From: a bacterium
Lineage (GTDB): Bacteria; UBA10199; JAIBAG01
Length of the DNA stretch: 64,000 nt
NCBI GenBank assembly: GCA_019695305.1
Contig: JAIBAG010000003.1
Coordinates: forward strand, 1 to 64,000
Direction of reading: 5' to 3'
Below the pieces are notes generated by a model that was not told the origin of the DNA, ran no database searches, and saw only the letters and a list, made by a program, of their open reading frames with translations. Shown one piece after another: positions 8,543 to 16,574 of this stretch. The translations under genes and the position numbers were made by a program. The stretch's first letter is position 1. Each line of letters starts with the position of its first letter.

Positions 8543-9885
8543 ATAAATTGTTTGGAACCGATGGTGTAAGGGGGATTGCCAATAAATACCCCATGACTCC
8601 CGACGTGGCCTTACGTTTGGGGCAAGCGATAGCTTTTTATTTTGCCCGTAAAAAGGGAGGGGGCCGTATTGTGATTGGTAAGGATACGCGGCGCTCAAGT
8701 TACATGTTTGAGTATGCCTTATCGGCGGGTATTAGTTCGATGGGGTCTCAAGCTATTTTAACAGGGCCGCTTCCTACACCGGGTATTGCATTTTTAATTA
8801 ATGCCATGCGCGCTGATGCTGGTATTGTAATTTCGGCTTCACACAATAATTTTCAGGATAATGGGATTAAGTTTTTTGACAACAAGGGTTTTAAATTGCC
8901 AGACGATATTGAAAAGCAAATGGAAGATTTTGTAGCGTCAAAACATGACGAATCTTTAAATCCTACCGGAAGCAACATTGGCCGAGCAATTCGTGTGGAA
9001 GATGCTACTGGTCGTTATGCCGAATTTTTAAAATCTACTTTCCCCAAAAATCTCGATTTAAGAGGGCTTAAAGTGGTAATCGATTGTGCCAACGGGGCTG
9101 CTTATAAAATTGGTCCTCTTGTGTTTCAGGAAATGGATGCCGAGGTTATTTCTTTGGGTGTAAAGCCAAATGGTGTAAATATTAACGATAAATGTGGCGC
9201 TCTTCATCCTGAGAACTTGTCTAACATAGTTAAACAAGAGGGGGCTCATATTGGAATTGCTTTAGATGGTGATGCCGACCGTGTTATTTTGTGCGACGAG
9301 AAAGGACAAATAGTGGATGGTGATCGTATTTTGGCGCTCTGCGCTTTAGAGAAAGCCTCCATGGGAACTTTAAGTCAAAACACGGTAGTAGGAACCGTGA
9401 TGAGCAATATGGGGTTGGAAGTTTTTTTGCGTAAAAATAATATGAAGTTTATTCGCACGGCCGTTGGTGACCGTTTTATCATGGAAGTAATGCGTAAGTC
9501 TGGTTATTCCTTGGGTGGTGAGCCTTCGGGTCATCTTATTTTTGCCGACGTATCTACCACGGGTGATGGGATGATTGGTGCGCTTCAAGTGTTGGCCAGT
9601 ATGATAAGGCAGGGTAAACCACTATCGGAGCTAGCCCATCAAATGCCTGTGTTTCCTCAACTTATCCAAAATATAGAAGTTAAAAATAGAAAAGATTTAG
9701 ATAGCATTGCTCCTGTTAAAAAGGTGCTGGCCGAAGTGGAAAAAAACCTAAATGGTACGGGGCGTGTGGTGCTGAGGTATTCGGGCACAGAGCCTTTATT
9801 GCGCGTGATGATTGAAGGGGAAAATGAGGATAAAGTAAAAGCTAATCTTGAGCGTTTATCAAGCTGCATAAAAGAGCATGTATGA
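8539..9885 (+). CDS. glmM: Phosphoglucosamine mutase GlmM
   Basis: It converts glucosamine-6-phosphate to glucosamine-1-phosphate for UDP-GlcNAc, and so for peptidoglycan and lipopolysaccharide. At 448 residues it is of normal length. Motifs are LFGTDGVRG at the start, the phosphoserine loop ISASHN, the metal loop DGDADR, the sugar-binding loop GGEPSGH and the phosphate-binding RYSGTEPLLRVM near the end. The gene overlaps folP upstream and pdxJ downstream by 4 bp each, indicating translational coupling through the run. Confidence 0.97.
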   Translation: MNKLFGTDGVRGIANKYPMTPDVALRLGQAIAFYFARKKGGGRIVIGKDTRRSSYMFEYALSAGISSMGSQAILTGPLPTPGIAFLINAMRADAGIVISASHNNFQDNGIKFFDNKGFKLPDDIEKQMEDFVASKHDESLNPTGSNIGRAIRVEDATGRYAEFLKSTFPKNLDLRGLKVVIDCANGAAYKIGPLVFQEMDAEVISLGVKPNGVNINDKCGALHPENLSNIVKQEGAHIGIALDGDADRVILCDEKGQIVDGDRILALCALEKASMGTLSQNTVVGTVMSNMGLEVFLRKNNMKFIRTAVGDRFIMEVMRKSGYSLGGEPSGHLIFADVSTTGDGMIGALQVLASMIRQGKPLSELAHQMPVFPQLIQNIEVKNRKDLDSIAPVKKVLAEVEKNLNGTGRVVLRYSGTEPLLRVMIEGENEDKVKANLERLSSCIKEHV

Positions 9886-10619
9886 AAAAGAAGAGAATTC
9901 CCCGCTTAGGTGTTAACATCGATCATATCGCCACTCTACGTGAGGCGCGTAAGGGTTTTTTCCCTCATCCTGCCCAAGCTCTAACAACACTAAAAAAATG
10001 TAAAGTGTCTCAAGTGACCATCCATTTGCGTGAAGACCGGCGCCATATTTTGGATAGCGATTTGGCCGAAATTACGCGCAAAAAAATACTTCCGGTTAAT
10101 CTTGAAATGGCGGCTACACCCGAAATGGTGCGTATAGCGCTAAAGCATAAGCCCCATACGGTAACCTTGGTCCCAGAAAAACGTCAGGAAATTACTACCG
10201 AGGGTGGCCTTGATTTAAGAAAAAAAACAAAAGTGATTGCCTCTCTTATTAAAAAATTAAATAAGGCTAAAATACGGACCAGTTTGTTTATTGATCCAAA
10301 TGCCAAACAAGTGCTTCTTGCTTATAAAGTAAGAGCCAGGGCTATTGAGTTTCACACAGGGACCTATGCGCATGCTTTTTTAAAGAGAAAATGGAAAAAG
10401 AAATGGGATGATTTAAAACAGGCTTCGCTTTTGGCCGAGAGTTTAGGTCTTGAAGTATTTGCAGGTCATGGGCTTGATACGCACAATTTAGGAGCGCTTA
10501 CAAAAATTACTCAAATAGAAGAATATAATATTGGCCATAGCATTGTAGGGCGCGCAGTTTTTGTGGGGCTAGAAAAAGCCATTAATGAAATTCAAAAGAT
10601 ACTCCGCAAACTATCATGA
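9882..10619 (+). CDS. pdxJ: Pyridoxine 5'-phosphate synthase PdxJ
   Basis: PdxJ joins 1-deoxyxylulose-5-phosphate and 3-amino-2-oxopropyl phosphate in the DXP-dependent vitamin B6 pathway. The 245-residue TIM-barrel protein begins with LGVNIDHIATLREARKG. It contains HLREDRRHI, an NLEMA strand, LVPEKRQEITTEGGL, FIDPN, the EFHTG segment and a C-terminal AGHGLD and NIGHSIVGRA, all typical of the family. It overlaps glmM and nnr by 4 bp on either side. Confidence 0.96.
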   Translation: MKKKRIPRLGVNIDHIATLREARKGFFPHPAQALTTLKKCKVSQVTIHLREDRRHILDSDLAEITRKKILPVNLEMAATPEMVRIALKHKPHTVTLVPEKRQEITTEGGLDLRKKTKVIASLIKKLNKAKIRTSLFIDPNAKQVLLAYKVRARAIEFHTGTYAHAFLKRKWKKKWDDLKQASLLAESLGLEVFAGHGLDTHNLGALTKITQIEEYNIGHSIVGRAVFVGLEKAINEIQKILRKLS

Positions 10620-12058
10620 TTCCTCTCTTAAATAGAGACCAAATGCGGAGCCTTGATGCCGCTACCCTCAAAAACACACCCGTGAAAGTGCTGATGAAAC
10701 GAGCTGGAAAGGCTGTTTTTGAAGCTCTTCTTCCTATCATTCGTAGCCAATCTATTCATAAAGTGATTGTGTTGTGTGGGCCCGGAAACAATGGGGGAGA
10801 TGGGCGTATTGTGGCGCAGCTTTTAGCTAACAAAAAAATACCTGTTTTGGTTCAATCCTTAAATTCAAATATCTCATTTAAAAGTGACAAGCATACCTTG
10901 GTGTTGGATGCACTTTTTGGCACAGGCTTGTCGCGCCCGCTTAAGGGTGACGCGGCTCGCCTGGTAAGGTATATCAATAAATGCCCCGGTTATAAGGTGG
11001 CTCTGGATATCCCGTCGGGGCTAGATGCTACAACGGGTAAAGTTTTGGGAGTGGCCTTTAAGGCCAATACCACTATTACGCTTGAATATCCCAAAACCGG
11101 ATTTTATTTTTTAAAAGCGCACGAGTATGTGGGTGACTTGGTTTTAAAAAAGATAGGGCTTATAAATGTTAAGAAAACAAATATTCCAATTAAAGAATAT
11201 TTGATGGAGCATTCTGATTTTTCTGATTTTACTCAAAAAAGAAAGAGGGATGTCCATAAAGGAACTATGGGTCATTTGTTTGTGGTGGCAGGTTCACCCT
11301 TTAAGATGGGGGCTGGCTCAATGACATCTTTGGCGGGGCTTGCGGCTGGTAGTGGCTTGTCTACATTGGTTTTGCCCAAAAAAGCTTTTGCAAAAATTGA
11401 TCCCAAGGCCCTTGAGATTATGTATGCTCCGGTTCCCGATAAGAATGGTTTTTTTGGTTTGGTTTCGCTCAAGCCTGTGCTGCAAATTGTAAAAAATGCC
11501 AAAATGGTAATATTAGGCCTTGGCATGGGTACAGTTTCGCTCTCTTTTGTTCGATCCTTTTTAAAGTCTTACCCAGGCCCTCTTTTAATTGATGCGGATG
11601 GTTTAAATTCTTTGGCGTCTTGTGTTTTTGTGCTTCAAAGAAGAAAAGGGATTACTGTTCTTACACCGCATCCGGCCGAAATGGCGCGCTTGGCGGGTAA
11701 AAGCACAGCTTATGTGCAAAATAACAGGCTTGCTGTGGCTCGCAAATTTGCAGTGGAAAAGGGTGTGATTGTTTTGTTAAAAGGTTTTCGTACGCTTATT
11801 GCCTTTCCAGATGGGAAGGTTTTTGTAAACCCCACAGGCAGCCCGGCCATGGCTACAGCGGGTCAGGGGGATGTGTTATCGGGTTTAATAGGTGGTATTT
11901 TGTGTGAACATGGTTTAAACCCTCTAGGGGTAGCGGCGGCGGTTTATTATCACGGGCTGGCCGGCGAAACCTTCAACAGCCGTGTGGCCTTAGCGACCGA
12001 TATGATTAAAGCGTTTCAGAAAGTTTATTATGGAATTAAAAGAAACAAGCTCTTCTGA
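10616..12058 (+). CDS. nnr: Bifunctional NAD(P)H-hydrate epimerase and dehydratase
   Basis: It repairs the damaged cofactors NADHX and NADPHX. The N-terminal half (about residues 1-210) is a YjeF_N epimerase, with VLCGPGNNGGDG and ALFGTGLSRP. The C-terminal half (about 225-480) is a ribokinase-like dehydratase, with KGTMGHLFVVAGS, LIDADGLN, LTPHPAEMARL and the C-terminal NPTGSPAMATAGQGDVLSG catalytic loop. The 480-residue length fits the fused form. It overlaps pdxJ by 4 bp and tsaE by 29 bp. Several bacteria have nnr next to tsaE, as here. Confidence 0.94.
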   Translation: MIPLLNRDQMRSLDAATLKNTPVKVLMKRAGKAVFEALLPIIRSQSIHKVIVLCGPGNNGGDGRIVAQLLANKKIPVLVQSLNSNISFKSDKHTLVLDALFGTGLSRPLKGDAARLVRYINKCPGYKVALDIPSGLDATTGKVLGVAFKANTTITLEYPKTGFYFLKAHEYVGDLVLKKIGLINVKKTNIPIKEYLMEHSDFSDFTQKRKRDVHKGTMGHLFVVAGSPFKMGAGSMTSLAGLAAGSGLSTLVLPKKAFAKIDPKALEIMYAPVPDKNGFFGLVSLKPVLQIVKNAKMVILGLGMGTVSLSFVRSFLKSYPGPLLIDADGLNSLASCVFVLQRRKGITVLTPHPAEMARLAGKSTAYVQNNRLAVARKFAVEKGVIVLLKGFRTLIAFPDGKVFVNPTGSPAMATAGQGDVLSGLIGGILCEHGLNPLGVAAAVYYHGLAGETFNSRVALATDMIKAFQKVYYGIKRNKLF

Positions 12059-12464
12059 TGAAGAAACCGAGGCTTTGGCCGCGCGTTGGGCATTAAATCT
12101 AAAACCAGGCGATGTGGTGGGTTTAGTGGGTGATTTGGGTGCCGGTAAAACTACCTTTACACGCGGTTTATATCAAGGTTTAGGCGGGGATCCGGATGTA
12201 CTTGTTACGTCTCCTACTTTTACCCTGCTTCAAGAGTATCCCTTGCCCCAACAAAAAAAACTCCTTCATTTTGATTTGTATCGTCTTAATAGTGCTCGGG
12301 AATTTGAACAATGCGACTTTTTAGATATGTTTAATGAGAATAATATAGCTGTTATAGAATGGGGTGATAAGATAGAAGAATTAAAGTATTACTTTAATAT
12401 TATAATTACACTTCATATTATAGACGATCAAACCCGTTCTTTTTCTTTTAAACGATTAAAATAA
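12030..12464 (+). CDS. tsaE: tRNA threonylcarbamoyladenosine ATPase TsaE
   Basis: TsaE is the ATPase partner of TsaB and TsaD in making the t6A modification at position 37 of ANN-decoding tRNAs. The Walker A motif is GDLGAGKTTF, followed by SPTFTLLQEY, the HFDLYRL segment and VIEWGDK, all family hallmarks. Length is 144 residues. The start ATG at 12030 lies 29 bp inside nnr. The pathway's first enzyme, TsaC, is encoded separately at 40128-40721; tsaB and tsaD are not in the window. Confidence 0.94.
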   Translation: MELKETSSSDEETEALAARWALNLKPGDVVGLVGDLGAGKTTFTRGLYQGLGGDPDVLVTSPTFTLLQEYPLPQQKKLLHFDLYRLNSAREFEQCDFLDMFNENNIAVIEWGDKIEELKYYFNIIITLHIIDDQTRSFSFKRLK

Positions 12465-12485
12465 GATCCTCCCTAAAAATAATCC

Positions 12486-12513
12486 TCAAGTTTTCCTCAA
12501 GCCATGCCGTAAT
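12486..12513 (+). promoter_or_regulatory. Possible sigma-28-type promoter
   Basis: TCAAGTTT at 12486-12493 matches the FliA -35 consensus TAAAGTTT at seven of eight bases. After 12 nt comes GCCGTAAT at 12506-12513, like GCCGATAA with one base missing. Transcription from here would begin just before the AGAGGG at 12522 and the ATG at 12536. It resembles the stronger pair at 33252 and 36342. The defect in the -10 keeps confidence low. Confidence 0.38.
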
Positions 12514-12535
12514 AAGTTACTAGAGGGCAGTGTCT

Positions 12536-13747
12536 ATGGATGGTATTGAGTTTAAACCGGGGTTTAGCCCCAAGGCTGTGTTAGCCAATCAAAAGATCAA
12601 AAGATCAACGGATAATTCTTCCCTCAAGCTCAAAGGAACGGATTTTCTTAAATCTTCTTTAGGGCGTGCTACCGGTTTACCACCTCAAAATTTAGCGTTA
12701 GATAAAAGCCGCGTATATTCGGAGCAGGATAAAAATAAGTTTGTGAGTGAAAATAAGGATTTATTGTATGTTATTAGCCAATCGGATGAGGCCACTAAGC
12801 TGCTTGGTAAAAAGGACATCAGTTCGCGAAAAGATTTAAGCGATATAGTGGCGGAAACGGCTTTTAATACACTCAATAGCGATGCTAAAAAATCTATTAC
12901 TATTGAAAAATTAAAAAGTTCCTCAGTATTATCATCTTTAATATCACTCAATACGGGTGGTATTCGCGATATTGTCAATGAAGACGAAAATAATGCGGCT
13001 ATTTTGGTGTCCAGTGCCACCGAAACAGCAAACGATTTACTGGACAGTGTGGCCCAAAAAACGGCAGCACTATTTGAGGAAGACTCGCCTCTAAATGACG
13101 CTGCCTTTTTAAAAGATCATCATGAGGTTGCTATTTATCTTTATAATAATCCTGATGTGGTAAACACTTACAACACTCACACTAACCGAACTGATTTGGC
13201 GGAGGCTTTTAAAAACACGGTAGATCATGTTGCTAGTCAAGAAGCCTTTAACAGTTATATTGCGCAACGAGCCGATGAGTTGGTGGGTTCAGGGAGTTAT
13301 GATCAGAGTTTCTTTGAAGACAATCAGGATTTGGCCAACTTAGTAGTGGCTTCATCGGCGGATACCAATATCCGTTCGGTTGCCCGATTTTTAACCGATC
13401 ATCCCGAATATAATTTATCTAATCCGTCAACCGCCGATGCTTTTAACAGTGATCAATTTTTAGCCGATGTATTAGCCGACCAAACTAAAAATGCCCTGGG
13501 TTCTGCAAGTCCCATTACCGAAGATTTTTTAAGAAGTAATCCTGGTTTTTCCCGTTTGGCACTTCAAAAATCCGATTTTTTTAAAGGAATTTCCTCGGCA
13601 GCCTCTCAAAAAGATTTAAAGATTGTATTTGGAAATACAGGTTCACAAGATGTGAAAGACGAAGTTAAAAAACTGGGGCAGAGCATTGCTTCTCAATTCC
13701 GCTCCAGCTATCAAGACCCCCGTCGGGCATATTCTGTTTTAGCTTAA
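12536..13747 (+). CDS. Orphan protein with about 70-residue internal repeats
   Basis: No known family is recognised. The start ATG at 12536 is set by AGAGGG at 12522-12527; a GTG at 12530 is too close to that site. The roughly 403-residue protein has no signal peptide, no membrane segment and almost no Cys. It contains a recurring helical motif of the form F-(L/F/V)-x-x-(N/H)-x-x-(L/V/F). Copies lie near residues 69, 191, 260, 285 and 331. Three of these (191, 260, 331) head units about 70 residues apart that also share a preceding A-x-x-x-A/L and acidic stretch. It stands alone between tsaE and a convergent gene, with a possible sigma-28-type promoter. It could be a structural or exported repeat protein; no function can be assigned. 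Confidence 0.72.
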   Translation: MDGIEFKPGFSPKAVLANQKIKRSTDNSSLKLKGTDFLKSSLGRATGLPPQNLALDKSRVYSEQDKNKFVSENKDLLYVISQSDEATKLLGKKDISSRKDLSDIVAETAFNTLNSDAKKSITIEKLKSSSVLSSLISLNTGGIRDIVNEDENNAAILVSSATETANDLLDSVAQKTAALFEEDSPLNDAAFLKDHHEVAIYLYNNPDVVNTYNTHTNRTDLAEAFKNTVDHVASQEAFNSYIAQRADELVGSGSYDQSFFEDNQDLANLVVASSADTNIRSVARFLTDHPEYNLSNPSTADAFNSDQFLADVLADQTKNALGSASPITEDFLRSNPGFSRLALQKSDFFKGISSAASQKDLKIVFGNTGSQDVKDEVKKLGQSIASQFRSSYQDPRRAYSVLA

Positions 13748-14286
13748 TTTTCCGCCCAATACTGTTTTACACCCACATCTACATGTACAAAGGCGTTACT
13801 TTTGTAATACCCAACACCGCCTCGGTTTAAGGCGCGTGCATAATCTCGAATGGCTTCGGGAGAAACTCCCGGGATCCGGATATCCATGGCTTGGCCATAC
13901 ATGTGCGGAGAATCTTTAGAAACATGATGCCCTGACTTCCATAAGCTTAAATTAAATTCGGGGCTACGGTATCCCGATACCACATAAACATCCTGAGACC
14001 CAAAGTGGTCGGCTATTTCATCCACCAATTCTATCAGCTGTGGTCTCATCTTATGGGCTTCGTTGGTTTTACGGCACCGCAGGACACTAGCAATTTGTTT
14101 TAAAGCGTTTCTGTCGTAACCAAAAAAGTTGCGGTAATTAACAGCCACCGTTTCATTTAAATGAACGTTATGAATAATTAGAATGCCATCACCTAATTTA
14201 CGCTTTGAAGCATGGGCCGGTGATGAAAAGCTGCTAACAAGTAAGAGGGCCAAAAGAATTGCGGCAAGTTTGTGTTTTGTTGTCAT
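13744..14286 (-). CDS. Secreted YcbK-type (DUF882, peptidase M15-like) protein
   Basis: The 180-residue protein has a signal peptide (about residues 1-26, ending AHA). The remainder matches the DUF882/M15 family of D-Ala-D-Ala peptidase-like proteins. It has a Y-R segment (VVSGYRSPEFN), a zinc-site SPHMYGQAMDIR with His and Asp, and a final FVHVDVG with the third ligand. Family members such as E. coli MepK (YcbK) cut peptidoglycan cross-links in the periplasm, and this is the likely role. It lies 3 bp after the 14290-14931 gene on the same strand and overlaps the convergent repeat-protein gene by 4 bp. Confidence 0.86.
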   Translation of the reverse strand: MTTKHKLAAILLALLLVSSFSSPAHASKRKLGDGILIIHNVHLNETVAVNYRNFFGYDRNALKQIASVLRCRKTNEAHKMRPQLIELVDEIADHFGSQDVYVVSGYRSPEFNLSLWKSGHHVSKDSPHMYGQAMDIRIPGVSPEAIRDYARALNRGGVGYYKSNAFVHVDVGVKQYWAEN

Positions 14287-14289
14287 GTA

Positions 14290-14931
14290 TTATGCTCCTT
14301 TTGGATAATGCCGTGCTTTAGCTACTTTGCCTAAGCCAATATCCACCTTTTCGCTGCCGTGCTTTTTTATAATAGAAATGCTCACTGGTTTTTTTGCTTT
14401 GGGGAAATATAAAAAACCGCCCAGAGTCATGCCGGGAGGAATTTTATCAACTGTGTTTAACGAATTGCCCTCAAAGGTAATAAGTTTGTTGTTTTTAGCC
14501 GATGCTTCCAGAGTTTTAGAAATAACAAAAACACCCCCCATGCCCAAGGCGGCTATGAGCAATCCACGCGATACATCGCTATTAGAAGAGCCCACGGCAA
14601 TACCGCTAATACCTAATACGGTGCCTAATATAAGAGGAGCTGCCGAAAAATTACCATGCTTTTCGGAAAGACTTTGAACGTCATCTTTTTTAAGAAGGGC
14701 CAACGAGTATTTGCCTTCGTCGTTTAAATAAATTTCTTGAGCATTAAGCGGTACGTACTTATCGGAAGTATTGGTAAAACCAATTTCTACAGCGGTAAAG
14801 CCGGCTTCCTTTTTATAACTATATACAGTGACCTCTAAATTTGAATCGAGCAATACAGGGTCGGTAGCCATTGCTAGGTAAGGAGATAATATAAGAGAGC
14901 ACGTTATAATAAACGCTAAAATTTGTTTCAT
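14290..14931 (-). CDS. Hypothetical exported protein
   Basis: No family is recognised. The 213-residue protein begins with a clear signal peptide (about residues 1-22, ending AMA). Residues 25-90 look like a beta-rich domain, with VEIGFTNTSDKYVPLNAQEI resembling a domain that binds or stabilises surface proteins. Two hydrophobic glycine-rich segments near 100-115 and 122-140 could form a helical hairpin in a membrane. The C-terminal part is beta-rich and basic. The next gene, a YcbK-like peptidase, begins 3 bp after the stop, so a shared cell-envelope role is plausible but not shown. Confidence 0.7.
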   Translation of the reverse strand: MKQILAFIITCSLILSPYLAMATDPVLLDSNLEVTVYSYKKEAGFTAVEIGFTNTSDKYVPLNAQEIYLNDEGKYSLALLKKDDVQSLSEKHGNFSAAPLILGTVLGISGIAVGSSNSDVSRGLLIAALGMGGVFVISKTLEASAKNNKLITFEGNSLNTVDKIPPGMTLGGFLYFPKAKKPVSISIIKKHGSEKVDIGLGKVAKARHYPKGA

Positions 14932-14981
14932 GCAAACCTTGGATGTATATGTAAAATAAGTAAAAACGGACGAACGCCCTC

Positions 14982-15011
14982 AAGGTAGCAGAGTGTAGGT
15001 GATAAAGTCAA
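14982..15011 (-). promoter_or_regulatory. Sigma-70-type promoter for the exported-protein/YcbK pair
   Basis: On the minus strand TTGACT (15006-15011) is followed after 18 nt by TACCTT (14982-14987), with a TG just upstream in extended -10 position. It lies between the stop of the FHA gene and the start at 14931, leaving a leader of about 45 nt. Confidence 0.45.
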
Positions 15012-15026
15012 TACCTCAAGTAGTGC

Positions 15027-16316
15027 TTAAGATTTTTTAAAGATCATTTTAAAGCCACCCACCGTGATTTCATCGCCTTCGTTTAAGGTGTGCTCGTCCA
15101 CTTTGCGGCCATTAACAAAGATCCCATTTGAGCTTTTAAGGTCAATAATCACGTATTGGTCTTTGTATTTATTAATAGCGGCGTGCTGGCGCGACACTTT
15201 GGGGGCATTAAGAACTAAATCGTTAGAAGGAGAGCGTCCAATAGATACATTGTCCTTCATGGGAAACTCCGAAATGTCCAAGTCGCCATCGGCTTCAATA
15301 AATACAAGCTTAAAGTTTGAAGCTGGCAATGTGGAGTTTTCGCTTGTTTGCTCGCGTGGAGGGAGGGGCGTATTTTCGGCCTCTACTTTTGACACCGTTT
15401 CCGATACTTCATCGGCAGACATAGGCATGTCTTCTAATACATCAAAAATATTTTCAGGTTCTTTTTGAGGTGCAGCAGGTTTGGCGGGAAGATCGCTAGT
15501 AAAATAATCATCGCTTTTGTTGTGCAAATCTTCCGGTAAAATTTTTTGTGCAATGGAGTCGTCACGTTCTACGTTTTTAGAGGGAATAGGCGTTTTATCT
15601 AAATAATCATCAGAAACATTTTCGCGAATAACAGTACGTGTGTGATTAGTATTTTGTTTCGCTAACGGCGCTTGCACCGGTGCTTGAGGAACGGTTTTAG
15701 TGGGTTCTGGCGTTAGTTCGGGCAATTGGGGTTCTTCCGTTTTACTGGGATATTTTAATTCTTGCGCATCAAAAAGCTCCTCGTGAATACGCATAAAACT
15801 TTGAATTTGTGCTAAATCGGCTTGGTAGCGTTCAATTTCTTTGGTTTCAAAACTTTCTACTTCTTTGTATTGCTCTTCTGAAAATTCTTCTAAAAAATGA
15901 CGGAAGCGGGCTTCTTCCAAAATTTCCTTATGACGATTGGCTTCCAGTACACATTTTTCGCGTAAAACATAAAGCGATTCAAGCTCGCGAGCCAACACTT
16001 CCTTTTTTTCGTGCAATAGTTTTGTGATACCATCAAGCTGTAAGCGATAGTCGCGATATACTTTTTCAAAAACTGTTTTTGAGACGCGGCTTTTAGCCTG
16101 GTTCATTTTGTCGAGGCGTTTTGTGATAAGGTCGCGCTGGTTTTTAATGCGGCTGGTTTCTTGTAGTAATTCTTCGTTAGGCTTAAACTTAAGTTGCGAA
16201 CCCATATTTTTGGCGGCATCGTCACCGTGTTCTTCGGCTAAATTGCTGACGGCTTTTAAATCTACTAATTTACGTTTGGTGACTGCTTTTTTTATTGAAT
16301 CATCGCTGTTATCCAT
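15027..16316 (-). CDS. FHA-domain protein with long coiled coil
   Basis: This 429-residue protein has no signal peptide. Residues 45-190 are charged and helical, probably a coiled coil. Residues 190-330 are Pro/Glu/Ser-rich and likely disordered. A C-terminal FHA domain (about 335-427) carries the phosphothreonine-binding pattern IGRSPSNDLVL, SRQHA and SSNGIFVNG. It should act as an adaptor that binds Thr-phosphorylated partners, perhaps targets of a PEGA-type kinase such as that at 993. GGAG upstream of the ATG at 16314-16316 supports the start. The 258-bp gap to the divergent lipoprotein gene is very AT-rich, and I see no certain promoter in it. Confidence 0.84.
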   Translation of the reverse strand: MDNSDDSIKKAVTKRKLVDLKAVSNLAEEHGDDAAKNMGSQLKFKPNEELLQETSRIKNQRDLITKRLDKMNQAKSRVSKTVFEKVYRDYRLQLDGITKLLHEKKEVLARELESLYVLREKCVLEANRHKEILEEARFRHFLEEFSEEQYKEVESFETKEIERYQADLAQIQSFMRIHEELFDAQELKYPSKTEEPQLPELTPEPTKTVPQAPVQAPLAKQNTNHTRTVIRENVSDDYLDKTPIPSKNVERDDSIAQKILPEDLHNKSDDYFTSDLPAKPAAPQKEPENIFDVLEDMPMSADEVSETVSKVEAENTPLPPREQTSENSTLPASNFKLVFIEADGDLDISEFPMKDNVSIGRSPSNDLVLNAPKVSRQHAAINKYKDQYVIIDLKSSNGIFVNGRKVDEHTLNEGDEITVGGFKMIFKKS

Positions 16317-16574
16317 ATGGGGCTCCTGTAGCTTTTCCTTTCTTTCCCGGTAAAAAGAAAATTAAAACGCATCCTTACTAAAATAGTTTTCAAAAACAAG
16401 TATAAAGTCGCTAAAGTTTTGTGAACTTTTTTGTTTATATGTATTCGTTTTTTAATTTGTATATATTTAAATTTAACATTCCCGCTGTGTTCTATTTTAC
16501 CCACCTGTAACTACTTGATTTTAATTGGTTAATTTATTGCCTTGTTGGCATTGGCCTTGCTTTTTAGTGAGCTT

